Source: Flammeovirgaceae bacterium SG7u.111 (GTDB taxonomy: Bacteria; Bacteroidota; Bacteroidia; Cytophagales; Flammeovirgaceae). From it: a stretch of DNA of 64,000 nt. Positions 45,444 through 54,346 of this stretch are shown piece by piece. Each line of letters starts with the position of its first letter. Position 1 is the stretch's first letter. The stretch covers positions 2,805,635 through 2,869,634 of the forward strand of contig CP139021.1 of assembly GCA_034044135.1 (NCBI GenBank), read 5' to 3'. The notes under the pieces are model-generated. The model was not told where the DNA came from, did no database searches, and saw only the letters and a list, made by a program, of their open reading frames with translations. The translations under genes were made by a program, and so were the position numbers.

Positions 45444-47540
45444 ATGCAAGATTTTTTACCACCCAAAAGTGCGTTTTTACAGAAGGTAGTTGCCGTAATT
45501 GAAGATAACCTAGGAGATGAAAACTTTGGGGTGACCGAGCTTGCCGAGCTCATCGGAATGAGCAGGTCTAACCTGCTCCGAAAAGTGAAGCAGGAAACGG
45601 AAGAGTCGGTAAGTGTTTTGATCAGAAATGTTAGGTTGCAGAAATCTAAAGCTTTATTGCAAGATGAGTCTCTTACGGTTTCGGAAGTTGCTTATAAAGT
45701 AGGCTTCAGCAGCACTTCTTATTTTACCAAATGCTTTCGTGAGCTTTACGGATATACGCCAGGTGAGGAGGGAGGCAGGGCAAAGCAAAAGGAAGAACTA
45801 GAAACCACCGAAGTAGGTGAAATCATAGAACCGCCAACAGAAAAGGCGGGGAAGGTCAAACTCATACTAAGTGTGTTGGTGGCCGTGGTGGGAGTGATAG
45901 TTACGCTCTTTTTTATGCTACAGCAAGAAGAAAAGACTGCTGGTCCCAATTTACGCAAGTCTATAGCGGTGTTGCCTTTTAAAAATGATAGCAGCGATAG
46001 CAGCAATGTCTATTTTATGAACGGACTTATGGAATCCATCTTGGATAATTTCCAAAAGATTGAGGACATTAAGGTCACGAGCCGAACTACGGTGGAGAAA
46101 TATAGAGGGGTTTCCAAAACGATGCCCGAGCTTTCGGAAGAGTTGAACGTGAGTTACATTATAGAAGGCAGTGGACAAAAAATAGGTGATGAGATTTTGC
46201 TGAACATCCAACTAGTGGAAGCGGCTACCGACCAACAGCTATGGACTCAATCGTACAAGCGAAAAGTGGAAGATGTTTTCCAGATCCAAATGGAGGTAGC
46301 CAAAAGTATAGCCAGTGAAATAAATGCCATTATTACGCCCGAGGAACAGGAGCGGATTGAAAAAATACCTACCCAAAACCTGGTAGCATATGATTATTAC
46401 CTCAAAGGGTTAGCATATATGAGAGAGGAGACTGGTGAAGGGCTGATAAAAGGCATAGAGCAGTTGAAAAAAGCCATTCAGGAAGACGGGCAGTTTGCCC
46501 ATGCTTATGCCTATATGGCTATTGCTTATTACTACCTCGATATTTTCCAGATAGAGAAAAAACATATAGAAGAACTAAAAAATTATACAGATAAAGCCCT
46601 CTTGCTAGATGATAAATTGGGGGAAAGCTTGATAGCAAAAGCATTGTATTATACTCAAGTTGAGGAGTTTGAGACAGCAATTAGCACATTTGAAGAAGCA
46701 CTGGTTTATTACCCAAACGTGGGTTGGATGCATAATTTTTTGTCGGACTTATATGCGACACGCTTGCCGAACACCGAAAAATATTTGGAACATGCGTTGA
46801 AGGGGATTCATTCTAAAATAGCGGAAGAAGATTCAGCTTCGTCAAGTATTTCCTATTTGCATTTGAGCAATGCACTGGCTCAGACAGGTTTTATAAAAGA
46901 ATCCGAAACCTATATTCAGAAGTCGATAACACTTGATGCTAACAACTTGTTTTCCCAATATGTGTACGTGTACATTCGGTTGGCGCAGCATTTTGATCTT
47001 GAGAAAGCCAAAAACTCGTTGATCGATGTACTTCAAAAAGATACCACACGGTTTGATGTGATCCAGGAAATAGCCAAGGTGTGCTATACGATGGAAGACT
47101 ATGAAGAAGCGTGGGCGTATTATGATAAAATGGTTACAGCTAAAAAAGCGTTGCAACTCGATATTTATAAGAGCGAAGACATTAAGATTGGTTTCACATT
47201 AAGGCAACTGGGGGAACATGAAAAGGCAGAGGAATATTTTGATAGCTATTTGGAGTATGCCCAAAGCGACGAATCGCTTTACAAAGATTTGAGTCTTTCA
47301 GCTTATTACGCCACCATGGGAGATACTGAAAAAGCCATGGAATACCTCAAAGCTTTTTCAAAGCAAGAAAATTACCAATATTGGATCGTTTTGTTTTTGG
47401 ACAAAGACCCGATTATTAGGCAAATGTCTGGACACCCCGATTATCAAAAGACTCTCCAAAAGATAGATGATAGATTTTGGGCAAAGTATCAACAGCTTAG
47501 ATTGAAGTTGGAAAAAGAAGGAGTTTTCCCTTCGGAGTGA
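45444..47540 (+). CDS. AraC-type HTH / transmembrane / FlgO-like and TPR hybrid regulator
   Basis: From the ATG at 45444 the protein is ~698 residues. Residues ~10-110 form an AraC double HTH (VTELAELIGMSRSNLLRKVK; VSEVAYKVGFSSTSYFTKCFRE). A single transmembrane helix lies at about 138-158. A FlgO/TolB-N-like domain follows (SIAVLPFKNDSSDSSNVYFM), then many TPR-like helices. DNA binding is thus cytoplasmic while the sensor part is across the membrane, as in CadC-like one-component regulators. The likely targets are the neighbouring ankyrin and acyltransferase genes (inference). Confidence 0.88.
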   Translation: MQDFLPPKSAFLQKVVAVIEDNLGDENFGVTELAELIGMSRSNLLRKVKQETEESVSVLIRNVRLQKSKALLQDESLTVSEVAYKVGFSSTSYFTKCFRELYGYTPGEEGGRAKQKEELETTEVGEIIEPPTEKAGKVKLILSVLVAVVGVIVTLFFMLQQEEKTAGPNLRKSIAVLPFKNDSSDSSNVYFMNGLMESILDNFQKIEDIKVTSRTTVEKYRGVSKTMPELSEELNVSYIIEGSGQKIGDEILLNIQLVEAATDQQLWTQSYKRKVEDVFQIQMEVAKSIASEINAIITPEEQERIEKIPTQNLVAYDYYLKGLAYMREETGEGLIKGIEQLKKAIQEDGQFAHAYAYMAIAYYYLDIFQIEKKHIEELKNYTDKALLLDDKLGESLIAKALYYTQVEEFETAISTFEEALVYYPNVGWMHNFLSDLYATRLPNTEKYLEHALKGIHSKIAEEDSASSSISYLHLSNALAQTGFIKESETYIQKSITLDANNLFSQYVYVYIRLAQHFDLEKAKNSLIDVLQKDTTRFDVIQEIAKVCYTMEDYEEAWAYYDKMVTAKKALQLDIYKSEDIKIGFTLRQLGEHEKAEEYFDSYLEYAQSDESLYKDLSLSAYYATMGDTEKAMEYLKAFSKQENYQYWIVLFLDKDPIIRQMSGHPDYQKTLQKIDDRFWAKYQQLRLKLEKEGVFPSE

Positions 47541-47554
47541 TATTTTGCTTTTAA

Positions 47555-47920
47555 TTAGGCTTTACGTAAAATCTTCTCCATTTTTTTACCTTTTGCCAAT
47601 TCATCTACCAACTTGTCCAAATACCGTGTTTGCTGTGTCAGTGGATTGTCGATTTCTTCAATTCTATAACCGCATATTACTCCTTTTATGAGGTGGGCAT
47701 TTGGGTTCAATGTTGCTTCCTGAAAGAATGTTTCAAAAGTTGCTTTTTCATCAATAAGTTCTTGAAGCTTGGCATCATCAAAACCAGTTAGCCATTCAAT
47801 TACATGGTGCAGCTCTTCCCTTGTTCTGCCTTTTTTCTCCACCTTTGTAATATAATGAGGATAAACTGAAGCAAATGTCATTTTTGCTATTCGTTCATTA
47901 TGTTTCGCGGTTGTTTTCAT
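47555..47920 (-). CDS. DUF2200-family protein
   Basis: A 121-residue cytoplasmic protein matching the DUF2200 pattern: [56 protein letters not shown] and [19 protein letters not shown]. Length is normal. Its function is unknown; members are often single genes with stress-related expression. It is convergent with the AraC-TPR gene, with only 14 bases between. Confidence 0.88.
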   Translation of the reverse strand: MKTTAKHNERIAKMTFASVYPHYITKVEKKGRTREELHHVIEWLTGFDDAKLQELIDEKATFETFFQEATLNPNAHLIKGVICGYRIEEIDNPLTQQTRYLDKLVDELAKGKKMEKILRKA

Positions 47921-48310
47921 AACTATTGTTGGTTTTGATTTGGGAATATTACTTTCAAGAGTGTTCTCAGAAACAATAATAGTTAGTTTACTTCTAAAAA
48001 GATATGCGTATCGGTGACTAATCGATTATTGCTCCCATATAACCCATTAAAGGTAACTTGCATATTGCCCAAAAAGGTGGAGGTGTGTAGGTTGTGATCA
48101 ACTTTAGCCAAGTTGTTTGATAGTCTGGAAGAGTGACTTCTAAAATTTGCCAAAAACCAATAATGGATGGGGATTTGTTACTATCTTTCCACTATTTAGT
48201 ATGTTTGAAAAAACATTGTGAATATTTATAGAAAATAAAGGGCAATCGAAATGATTGCCTTCAGATTTAATTTAACACTTAAATATATTATTGTTATCCA
48301 ATAATCAAAT
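47921..48310. other. Intergenic region (about 390 bases)
   Basis: I find no gene, hairpin or named regulatory site here. It carries the divergent promoters of the DUF2200 gene and the large membrane-TPR gene. Confidence 0.4.
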
Positions 48311-51300
48311 ATGAATAACTTCTTTTTTTGGAAAAACTGGCCTGTCTCTTATAAGCTTTTGTATTTTTTTGTGGCTTTAGTTGCCCTTGGTGGCTTTGGC
48401 TATTATTTGTGGACTTACGAGCTTGGAAACGAGAACGTGATGGGTTGGGAAAAAGCCGGGGAGCTGGACGTGGTTGAAGTTGTGGTTGATTCGTTCAATA
48501 AATACCTTTTTGAATTTCAGATGAAAGGGAGCTCTTATCTGCTTACCGAGTCGTTCGTAGCTACGGATGTGGCAGTGAATACACTCTCGCATTATCTCTT
48601 TTTGGGGATGGTAATGATTGGTGCTATACTCATTTTGGTAGCTATTTCAGATCTTTCCTACCTGTGGTTTGGCGTGGGTTCAATGACTTTTTTCTTGCTT
48701 TTGGCATTTATGAACCCCGAAAACTTGGGTATTTTCAGTGAATGGGGTGGGAGTACCCTTTTGGTGCTCATGGTGGCAAGTTACCTTGTTCCAGCTTTTA
48801 TATTTCTCCAGATGTTTAAGCAAAGTACTTACTTGCTTAGGTTTGTCATTTACCTTGTAGTAACTGCTTTTTGGGTGTATTATATCAATGAAAACACTGC
48901 GGTTACGCACCCATTTTTGCATCTTTCCTCTTACGGTATTGTAATGCCTATGCTCATTGCCATTGCCTTTATTTTGTTGGTTGCGCATGAAAATATTCGG
49001 GCTTTTGTAGTCTTTACCACCCACGAATCGGTGGCAGCGCGCAAAGATACCACCAAGAGGTTTGGCTTTTTGGCAGCGGTCTATTTGCTCAATATGATAG
49101 TGGCGATGCTTCAAATTACGAAGACCTTTGATCTAGGCATGGGCTATATCCATCCCTTTTATATTTTCATAGCCTCGGCTATCATCGGGCTTTGGGGCAC
49201 GCAGCACAGGGAAGTCCAATACAAAGAAATAATGAGGTTCAGTGCAACAGGGGCTTTTCTCTACATGGGTGCCCTGATTATTTGCCTAGCTTCAATCTTT
49301 TTGGCTTTCGCCAATACAAATGACCCTTTGGTAGAAGTCTATGAAGATACGATTATGTATTCGCACATAGGCTTTGGGGTTGCCATGGTTATTTATGTGA
49401 TGCTCAACTTTTCTGACATGATGAAAGATGGGCAACCTGTTTATAAAGTGTTGTTCAGGCCCATGAAGTTAGATTATATCTATGCCATGTTTTTTGGGGT
49501 AGCCATAGTGGCAGGGTTGCTGTTTAATGCTCGCTTTTTTACCTATAAACAAGCTTTTGCAGGGTACAATAACTCTTTGGGCGATTTGCATCTGGTAATT
49601 GGTGACGAATTTTTGAGCAAGCAGTATTATAATTTAGCTTTGGGTTATGCTCCCACTAATCATCGCTCTTATTATTCCTTGGGCAATTTGGCAGAAAAAT
49701 CAGAAGACTGGGGGGCCGCAGAGTATTTTTATACCGAAGCTCAATTCAAAAAGCCCGCTCCTTATGAGTTTGCTCGCTTGGCAAATGTCTATAAAAAAGA
49801 TAATCGATATTTCAGAGCGCTTTTTGCCTTGCGAGAAGGGTTGGATAAATTTCCAGAGAGCGGGGAGTTGTACAACAATTTGGCGTTGTATTTCAATAAA
49901 ACAGACATAGTGGATAGTGTACTCATCTACTTGATGCTGGGTAGGGAATATGCGTTGCAGCCCGAGGTGGTGGAAAGTAATATGTATGCTTTTCAGGCAA
50001 AATTGGGTAAAGATGCTTTTCCCGATTCGCTTTTTGATACCGAAAGTTTCAAGCCAAGTGTCGCTACAGCAAGCAACAAATTGGTTTATCTCAATAAGTT
50101 GAATGAGCGCTATCCTGATGGTTTCGAGCTTTCATATTTACCGCCAGACTCGGTGCTTATCACTTCTGAGCTGTGCTACATCTATAACCTTGCACTGAAC
50201 GATGCAGGGCTTGAGGTAGAGGGCTTACTCCCGTTGCTCGATAGCCTTGTTCAAATCCCAGAAAACGAGCAGTTCTCTCTCTATTTGAACTATGCCCGTG
50301 CAACGCTCAATTTTAAGAAAGGGGCTTTTAAAAGGGCGTATCAGCAGATGGTGGAAGTGTCGGAATATGGAGGCAGGACCAATCCAGAGTTTGTGTATGA
50401 CCTGGGCTTGTGGATGTTGGCATATGACCTGAATGAAAAGGCTGCCGATTATTTCCGCCTAGCCACAAACCGAGGCAAACTAGATGCTTTGCTGGAAAGA
50501 GGGGTTGCCCTTTCTGAGTTGGATGACAAAGCCGAAGCAATTGAAATTTGGCAACGTATATTGGCTGGGGCAAACGAGGAACAAAAAATCATTGCCCATG
50601 ATATTTTGGGCTTTATCTCACCTGATAGTTTAAATTCATTGAATTTAAGTTCTGATTTGGACAGGTTTAGGTATTTGCACTACAACCAGGCTGCTGTTGG
50701 TCCACAGGAGTTTGACGATCTTTTTTCCAAAGTAGAAGCAGCTAATTTCAAAGTGGTGGTAGCTTCGGAAAGGGCCCTTTATTTGTTGGGAAGGGAGCGG
50801 GTGAGCGAAGCAGATGGAGTGTTGGAAAAAATAGCAGGACTGGAAATGGACAACCAAACAGCGCCATATTTTCTAGAGGCATATTTGAGTTTGGGCTATC
50901 ATAAAAAAGACTTCGATGCTGCATTTATCAACTTGATTGAAAATGGAGATTTTGCCAAAGAAAAGGGATATTTGCAGAGCTTTTACCAAGGTGTATACAG
51001 GAAATACAAACAGATGAGTGGGGCAGAGGGACTGTTAAAAAAGTCGATGGAACAAAACCCATTCTATCCAGTTTCATATATTGAGCTTTCTTCTCTTTAC
51101 GAGGATAACGATCAACCCGAAAACGCCTATAATATCTTGGTGGATGGGTTGGTTTTTAATCCCAATAGCATTGAATTGCAAAAAGCCTATGCACTAAAAT
51201 GTTTGGATATGGGCTATATGGATTTTGCCGAAACGGCTTTAGTTGACTTACAGGATTTGATGCCCGTTGCCCAATATCAGGAATTTGAGCAGCTTTACAA

Positions 51301-51346
51301 CAATAAAAAGGCTGATATAGAAAAATCATTTGAAGACTGGAATTAA
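48311..51346 (+). CDS. Large membrane protein with C-terminal TPR domain
   Basis: This 1011-residue protein has about 11 transmembrane helices in the first ~410 residues, with a large loop after helix 1 (about 37-90). A long series of TPR-like helical pairs fills the remaining ~590 residues (YYNLALGYAPTNHRSYYSLGNLAEKSEDW; ALREGLDKFPESGELYNNLALYF). I do not recognise a named family. The arrangement suggests a membrane scaffold that gathers partner proteins. The next gene, 102 bases downstream, is an ABC ATPase, so a link to export or lipoprotein transport is possible but unproven. Confidence 0.8.
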   Translation: MNNFFFWKNWPVSYKLLYFFVALVALGGFGYYLWTYELGNENVMGWEKAGELDVVEVVVDSFNKYLFEFQMKGSSYLLTESFVATDVAVNTLSHYLFLGMVMIGAILILVAISDLSYLWFGVGSMTFFLLLAFMNPENLGIFSEWGGSTLLVLMVASYLVPAFIFLQMFKQSTYLLRFVIYLVVTAFWVYYINENTAVTHPFLHLSSYGIVMPMLIAIAFILLVAHENIRAFVVFTTHESVAARKDTTKRFGFLAAVYLLNMIVAMLQITKTFDLGMGYIHPFYIFIASAIIGLWGTQHREVQYKEIMRFSATGAFLYMGALIICLASIFLAFANTNDPLVEVYEDTIMYSHIGFGVAMVIYVMLNFSDMMKDGQPVYKVLFRPMKLDYIYAMFFGVAIVAGLLFNARFFTYKQAFAGYNNSLGDLHLVIGDEFLSKQYYNLALGYAPTNHRSYYSLGNLAEKSEDWGAAEYFYTEAQFKKPAPYEFARLANVYKKDNRYFRALFALREGLDKFPESGELYNNLALYFNKTDIVDSVLIYLMLGREYALQPEVVESNMYAFQAKLGKDAFPDSLFDTESFKPSVATASNKLVYLNKLNERYPDGFELSYLPPDSVLITSELCYIYNLALNDAGLEVEGLLPLLDSLVQIPENEQFSLYLNYARATLNFKKGAFKRAYQQMVEVSEYGGRTNPEFVYDLGLWMLAYDLNEKAADYFRLATNRGKLDALLERGVALSELDDKAEAIEIWQRILAGANEEQKIIAHDILGFISPDSLNSLNLSSDLDRFRYLHYNQAAVGPQEFDDLFSKVEAANFKVVVASERALYLLGRERVSEADGVLEKIAGLEMDNQTAPYFLEAYLSLGYHKKDFDAAFINLIENGDFAKEKGYLQSFYQGVYRKYKQMSGAEGLLKKSMEQNPFYPVSYIELSSLYEDNDQPENAYNILVDGLVFNPNSIELQKAYALKCLDMGYMDFAETALVDLQDLMPVAQYQEFEQLYNNKKADIEKSFEDWN

Positions 51347-51448
51347 TGATGTTCTTTTGGGGTAGCAAAAATAAAATTGGACGGTAAAGTTTTTTAACCT
51401 GAATAATTGACAATCTCTTATATACAAATACGCCAAACAAATAGCTAG

Positions 51449-52159
51449 ATGGAAGAAGTCATAAGGACCAAAAATATTTCTAAAATATACAGGATGGGCA
51501 GCGAGACCATCCACGCATTGCGCACAGTAAGCATTAGCATTAATAGAGGAGAATATGTAGCTTTTATGGGTCCTTCGGGCTCGGGAAAGTCAACGCTCAT
51601 GAACATTGTTGGTTGCCTAGATACCCCAACTGCTGGGGATTATTTCCTAGCTTCCAAAAATGTGAGCCAGATGTCGGAAAATGATCTTGCCGAGATCAGG
51701 AACAAGGAGATTGGTTTCGTATTCCAAACGTTTAACCTCTTGCCTCGCTCTTCTTCCTTGGAAAACGTAGCACTTCCGTTGGTCTACTCTGGATTCAACA
51801 AAGCTGATAGGGAAGAAAAAGCGATGATAGCGCTAAACAGTGTAGGGTTGGGAGAAAGGGCAAGCCATAAGCCCAACGAGCTTTCGGGTGGTCAGCGCCA
51901 GCGGGTTGCTATTGCAAGAGCTTTGGTAAATGACCCGAGTATCATCCTTGCCGATGAACCAACGGGTAACCTCGATACTAAAACTTCTTACGAGATTATG
52001 GACTTGTTTGAGCAATTGTACGATAAGGGCAATACCATCATTATGGTAACGCACGAAGACGATATTGCAGAGTATGCGCACCGTGTTGTCCGCTTGAGAG
52101 ATGGGGTAGTTGAAACAGACAAGATCAACGAAAACGTAAGACAAGTTAACCCTCATTAA
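51449..52159 (+). CDS. ABC transporter ATPase, LolD/MacB type
   Basis: This 236-residue ATPase has Walker A GPSGSGKS (41-48), Q-loop VFQTFNLLP, signature [10 protein letters not shown] (145-154) and Walker B ILADEP with Glu170. H-loop [11 protein letters not shown] completes it. The sequence is of the LolD/MacB/FtsE group, which drives lipoprotein release or antimicrobial efflux from the inner membrane. No FtsX/MacB-type permease is adjacent; the upstream neighbour is the large membrane-TPR protein. Confidence 0.93.
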   Translation: MEEVIRTKNISKIYRMGSETIHALRTVSISINRGEYVAFMGPSGSGKSTLMNIVGCLDTPTAGDYFLASKNVSQMSENDLAEIRNKEIGFVFQTFNLLPRSSSLENVALPLVYSGFNKADREEKAMIALNSVGLGERASHKPNELSGGQRQRVAIARALVNDPSIILADEPTGNLDTKTSYEIMDLFEQLYDKGNTIIMVTHEDDIAEYAHRVVRLRDGVVETDKINENVRQVNPH

Positions 52160-52161
52160 TT

Positions 52162-52248
52162 AGTTAAGAGCTTAGAAGCAGGGAATTAGAAGTTAGAAAA
52201 AAGTAAAATTCTAAAACAAAGTTTTTCTGACTTCTAGTCTCTAACTGA
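52162..52248. repeat. Intergenic inverted-repeat element, family P (copy 2)
   Basis: The left arm contains TTAGAAGTTAGAAAAAAG. The right arm, read in reverse, is CTAGAAGTCAGAAAAAC. It is related to the element at 25533-25623 in both sequence (TTAGAnGnTAGAAGTTAGAAAAA core) and position, just after a plus-strand gene. Confidence 0.6.
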
Positions 52249-52335
52249 ATTGAGCCCAAGTTACCATGTCAATTCATCACTAATAAACGAGTTTTTTGAG
52301 GTGTCAAACAGGTTCAAAAAGTACCTTGTTGATGA

Positions 52336-52959
52336 TTAGCGCTCTTTCCACTTTATACTACATCCTACCGCTTTGGTCGTGCTTTTTCGAACTTTTTTTC
52401 CAACAATTAACCTGTCTATTGCATTGGCAACATAGCTTTTGGTCGCTTCCGATCCATTTTGCGGGCTATCATCTATCGCACCAATGTAAACCACTTTCAT
52501 TTTCCCTTCTTCTTTATTGATCAAAAACACATGCGGAGTTCTGGTAGCTCCAAATTGTTTGGCTACAGCCTGGTCTGCATCGTGTAGATAGACGAAGGGG
52601 AAGTTCATATCCTCTGCATGTTGCTGCATTTTTTCAAATGTATCTCCTGATGACTTTTCTCCATCGTTGGAGTTGATGGCGATGATGGGATAACCTTGTG
52701 GGGCATAGGTATAATGAAGCTCTATAAGACGGTGTTCGTTGAGTTTTACAATTGGGCAAGTGTTGCATAAGAACACAACGATGAAGCCTTTAGAGCTTTT
52801 GAGGGCGCTCAACGAAATCATTTTACCCGATACGTTTTTCAGAGAAAAATCTTTCACATGGCTGCCTACCTCATAGTTGGTCACAGCAGGCGGACCTATC
52901 ATAGAACCCATCAGTAAAAGCATGGATGCTAGTACAATGAAGTTGAGTAGTTTTTTCAT
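52336..52959 (-). CDS. Secreted redoxin (thioredoxin-fold)
   Basis: A 207-residue thioredoxin-fold protein with a signal peptide (FIVLASMLLLMGSM). The domain is of the AhpC/TSA-redoxin type: VGSHVKDFSLKNVSGKMISLS, a CxxC (Cys65-Cys68 in FLCNTCPIV), and GATRTPHVFLINKEEGKMKVVY with the cis-proline. It is probably a periplasmic thiol-disulfide protein. It follows the TlpA-like gene by 12 bases in one operon. The basic C-terminus (KKVRKSTTKAVGCSIKWKER) is typical of this small group. Confidence 0.88.
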   Translation of the reverse strand: MKKLLNFIVLASMLLLMGSMIGPPAVTNYEVGSHVKDFSLKNVSGKMISLSALKSSKGFIVVFLCNTCPIVKLNEHRLIELHYTYAPQGYPIIAINSNDGEKSSGDTFEKMQQHAEDMNFPFVYLHDADQAVAKQFGATRTPHVFLINKEEGKMKVVYIGAIDDSPQNGSEATKSYVANAIDRLIVGKKVRKSTTKAVGCSIKWKER

Positions 52960-52971
52960 GTTGCAGTGTTG

Positions 52972-53463
52972 TTAGTTTAGAAATGATTGGATGGTCTCGT
53001 CTAGTTTTTCGAGACCCACTTTCCCTACAAATACCTTTCTCTGTTTCTTGGCATTGTTGAAGATGAGAGTAACTGGAATCGCTCCATCCCATTTTTCTTC
53101 TACCATATTATACCAGTCCTGGTCTTTTCCGTAGTCTAACAAAAATACTGGCTGTGGCATGCTTTTCCTTTCTACAAAAGGGATGACTTTTTTCTCTAAA
53201 TGATTGGGGAAATCGAGGCTGATCATACTGAATTCCACTCCTTTCGGCTCGTATTTGTTGAAAGCTGTTTCAAATGCGGGTAGCTCGGCTATACAAGGGG
53301 CGCACCACGTTGCCCAAAAGTTCACCACATAAAGTTTATCTTCCGAGGAATTGGTGATTTCCTTTACTTCTTTGATTCCAATTTTTGTGACTTTTTGGCT
53401 AAAAGCTACTTGGGATACTACTAGTAGTGAGATAGCGAGTGCCATCGTTTTAAGTAATTTCAT
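52972..53463 (-). CDS. TlpA-family thiol-disulfide oxidoreductase, exported
   Basis: From the ATG at 53463 (the frame extends to 53517, but that adds a non-signal N-terminus) the protein is ~163 residues. It has a signal peptide (MALAISLLVVSQVAFSQ) and a thioredoxin domain with WATWCAPC (Cys54/Cys57), FSMISLDFPN and IPVTLIFNN (cis-Pro). TlpA/ResA-like proteins reduce apocytochromes or other periplasmic thiols. It is the first gene of a two-gene operon with the redoxin. Confidence 0.92.
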   Translation of the reverse strand: MKLLKTMALAISLLVVSQVAFSQKVTKIGIKEVKEITNSSEDKLYVVNFWATWCAPCIAELPAFETAFNKYEPKGVEFSMISLDFPNHLEKKVIPFVERKSMPQPVFLLDYGKDQDWYNMVEEKWDGAIPVTLIFNNAKKQRKVFVGKVGLEKLDETIQSFLN

Positions 53464-53547
53464 AAGTTTATCTTCTTCTTTTGTTTGTGGTTTAGATAAA
53501 TGTACATATGTATTCAAGGTTTTCTTAACCTCTCTCAGTAACTATAA

Positions 53548-53852
53548 TTAATATCCACGCCTTCTGAACGTGGTCAGAGATCGTTCTACGGGTTTAACCC
53601 TTCTGATAAATATCGACCCATGCTTACTTTTATAAAGTTGTCCCCACAACAAAAAAAGTAAAACAAATGAGTCGATTCTTAAAGTTATCACATACGATAT
53701 GGTATTGCAAGTACCATATTGTCTGGACTCCGAAATATCGTTATAAGGTGTTGGGAGGCGAATTAAAAAATGAGGTTGAAAATTGTATCGGGACATTTTC
53801 CGGACAGCTAGGCTGCAAGATAGATCAACTAAATTTGCACTTGGCCATATAG
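53548..53852 (+). pseudogene. Truncated IS200/IS605-family element: left end plus N-terminal third of TnpA
   Basis: The ATG at 53667 starts LSHTIWYCKYHIVWTPKYRY and VLGGELKNEVENCIG, an unmistakable IS200 TnpA N-terminus. After 61 residues the frame stops at a junction, before the HUH motif and the catalytic tyrosine, so the transposase is inactive. The ~115 bases before it carry the hairpin-rich left end expected of this family (CCACG...CGTGG around 53554-53572; GGGTTTAACCC at 53599-53609). The right part of the element is missing; beyond the junction lies the peptidase remnant. Confidence 0.82.
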
Positions 53853-53904
53853 ACTTGATAACCGGAATTCCCCCGACGCTGTCGGGTAAGGACGCTGAAG
53901 GACC

Positions 53905-54290
53905 CTTCCGACAAGCCGCCTAATTGCTCTTCCGTAAGATAGGTCACATAGTTTTCCTCATCGTGCAAAACGTTATTCGAAAACTTGGTGTATAGGCTTG
54001 AGAGCTCCTTGTTGATAGCTGCATAACGTGCTTTTTTCTCCGCATCTAGCTCAGCGCCGTTCATGGCAAAGCTCTTGTAGGTCAAGTCCACCACACGCTG
54101 TTGGTCGGCAGCAAGGGGTTCTCCTGAGAAGCATCGTACACCGCTTTGATGCGTTGGAATAACGCTTCGTTTTGAGTGATTTTAGAACGAAATTCGGAGA
54201 ACAAAGGAGCAAGCTCCGTCTGGACAGCCCTGAACTCAGGCGAAGACCTATTGCTACTCAAAATACCGTAGTAGGTAAAAGCCTCTTGTT
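53905..54290 (-). pseudogene. Remnant of an M3-family oligopeptidase (Dcp/OpdA-like)
   Basis: The minus strand encodes a piece resembling the N-terminal helical part of M3 peptidases: YYGILSSNRSSPEFRAVQTE, LFQRIKAVYDASQENP, then (after a one-base frame change at about 54101-54118) QQRVVDLTYKSFAMNGAEL, ELSSLYTKFSNNVL and EEQLGGLSEG. It lacks both the start and the HExxH catalytic domain. One end is joined to the IS200 remnant, the other to unrelated AT-rich DNA. It is a decayed gene fragment; the family call is from remembered sequence, not a search. Confidence 0.62.
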
Positions 54291-54346
54291 TTCAAACTAA
54301 GCAATCTAATGTTTTCTAGCTATATAAAAAATATTTGGTTATGACA

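Noticed and set aside
53548-53796. 82-residue minus-strand frame across the IS200 start
   Set aside because: It is the antisense shadow of the IS200 left end and TnpA start.
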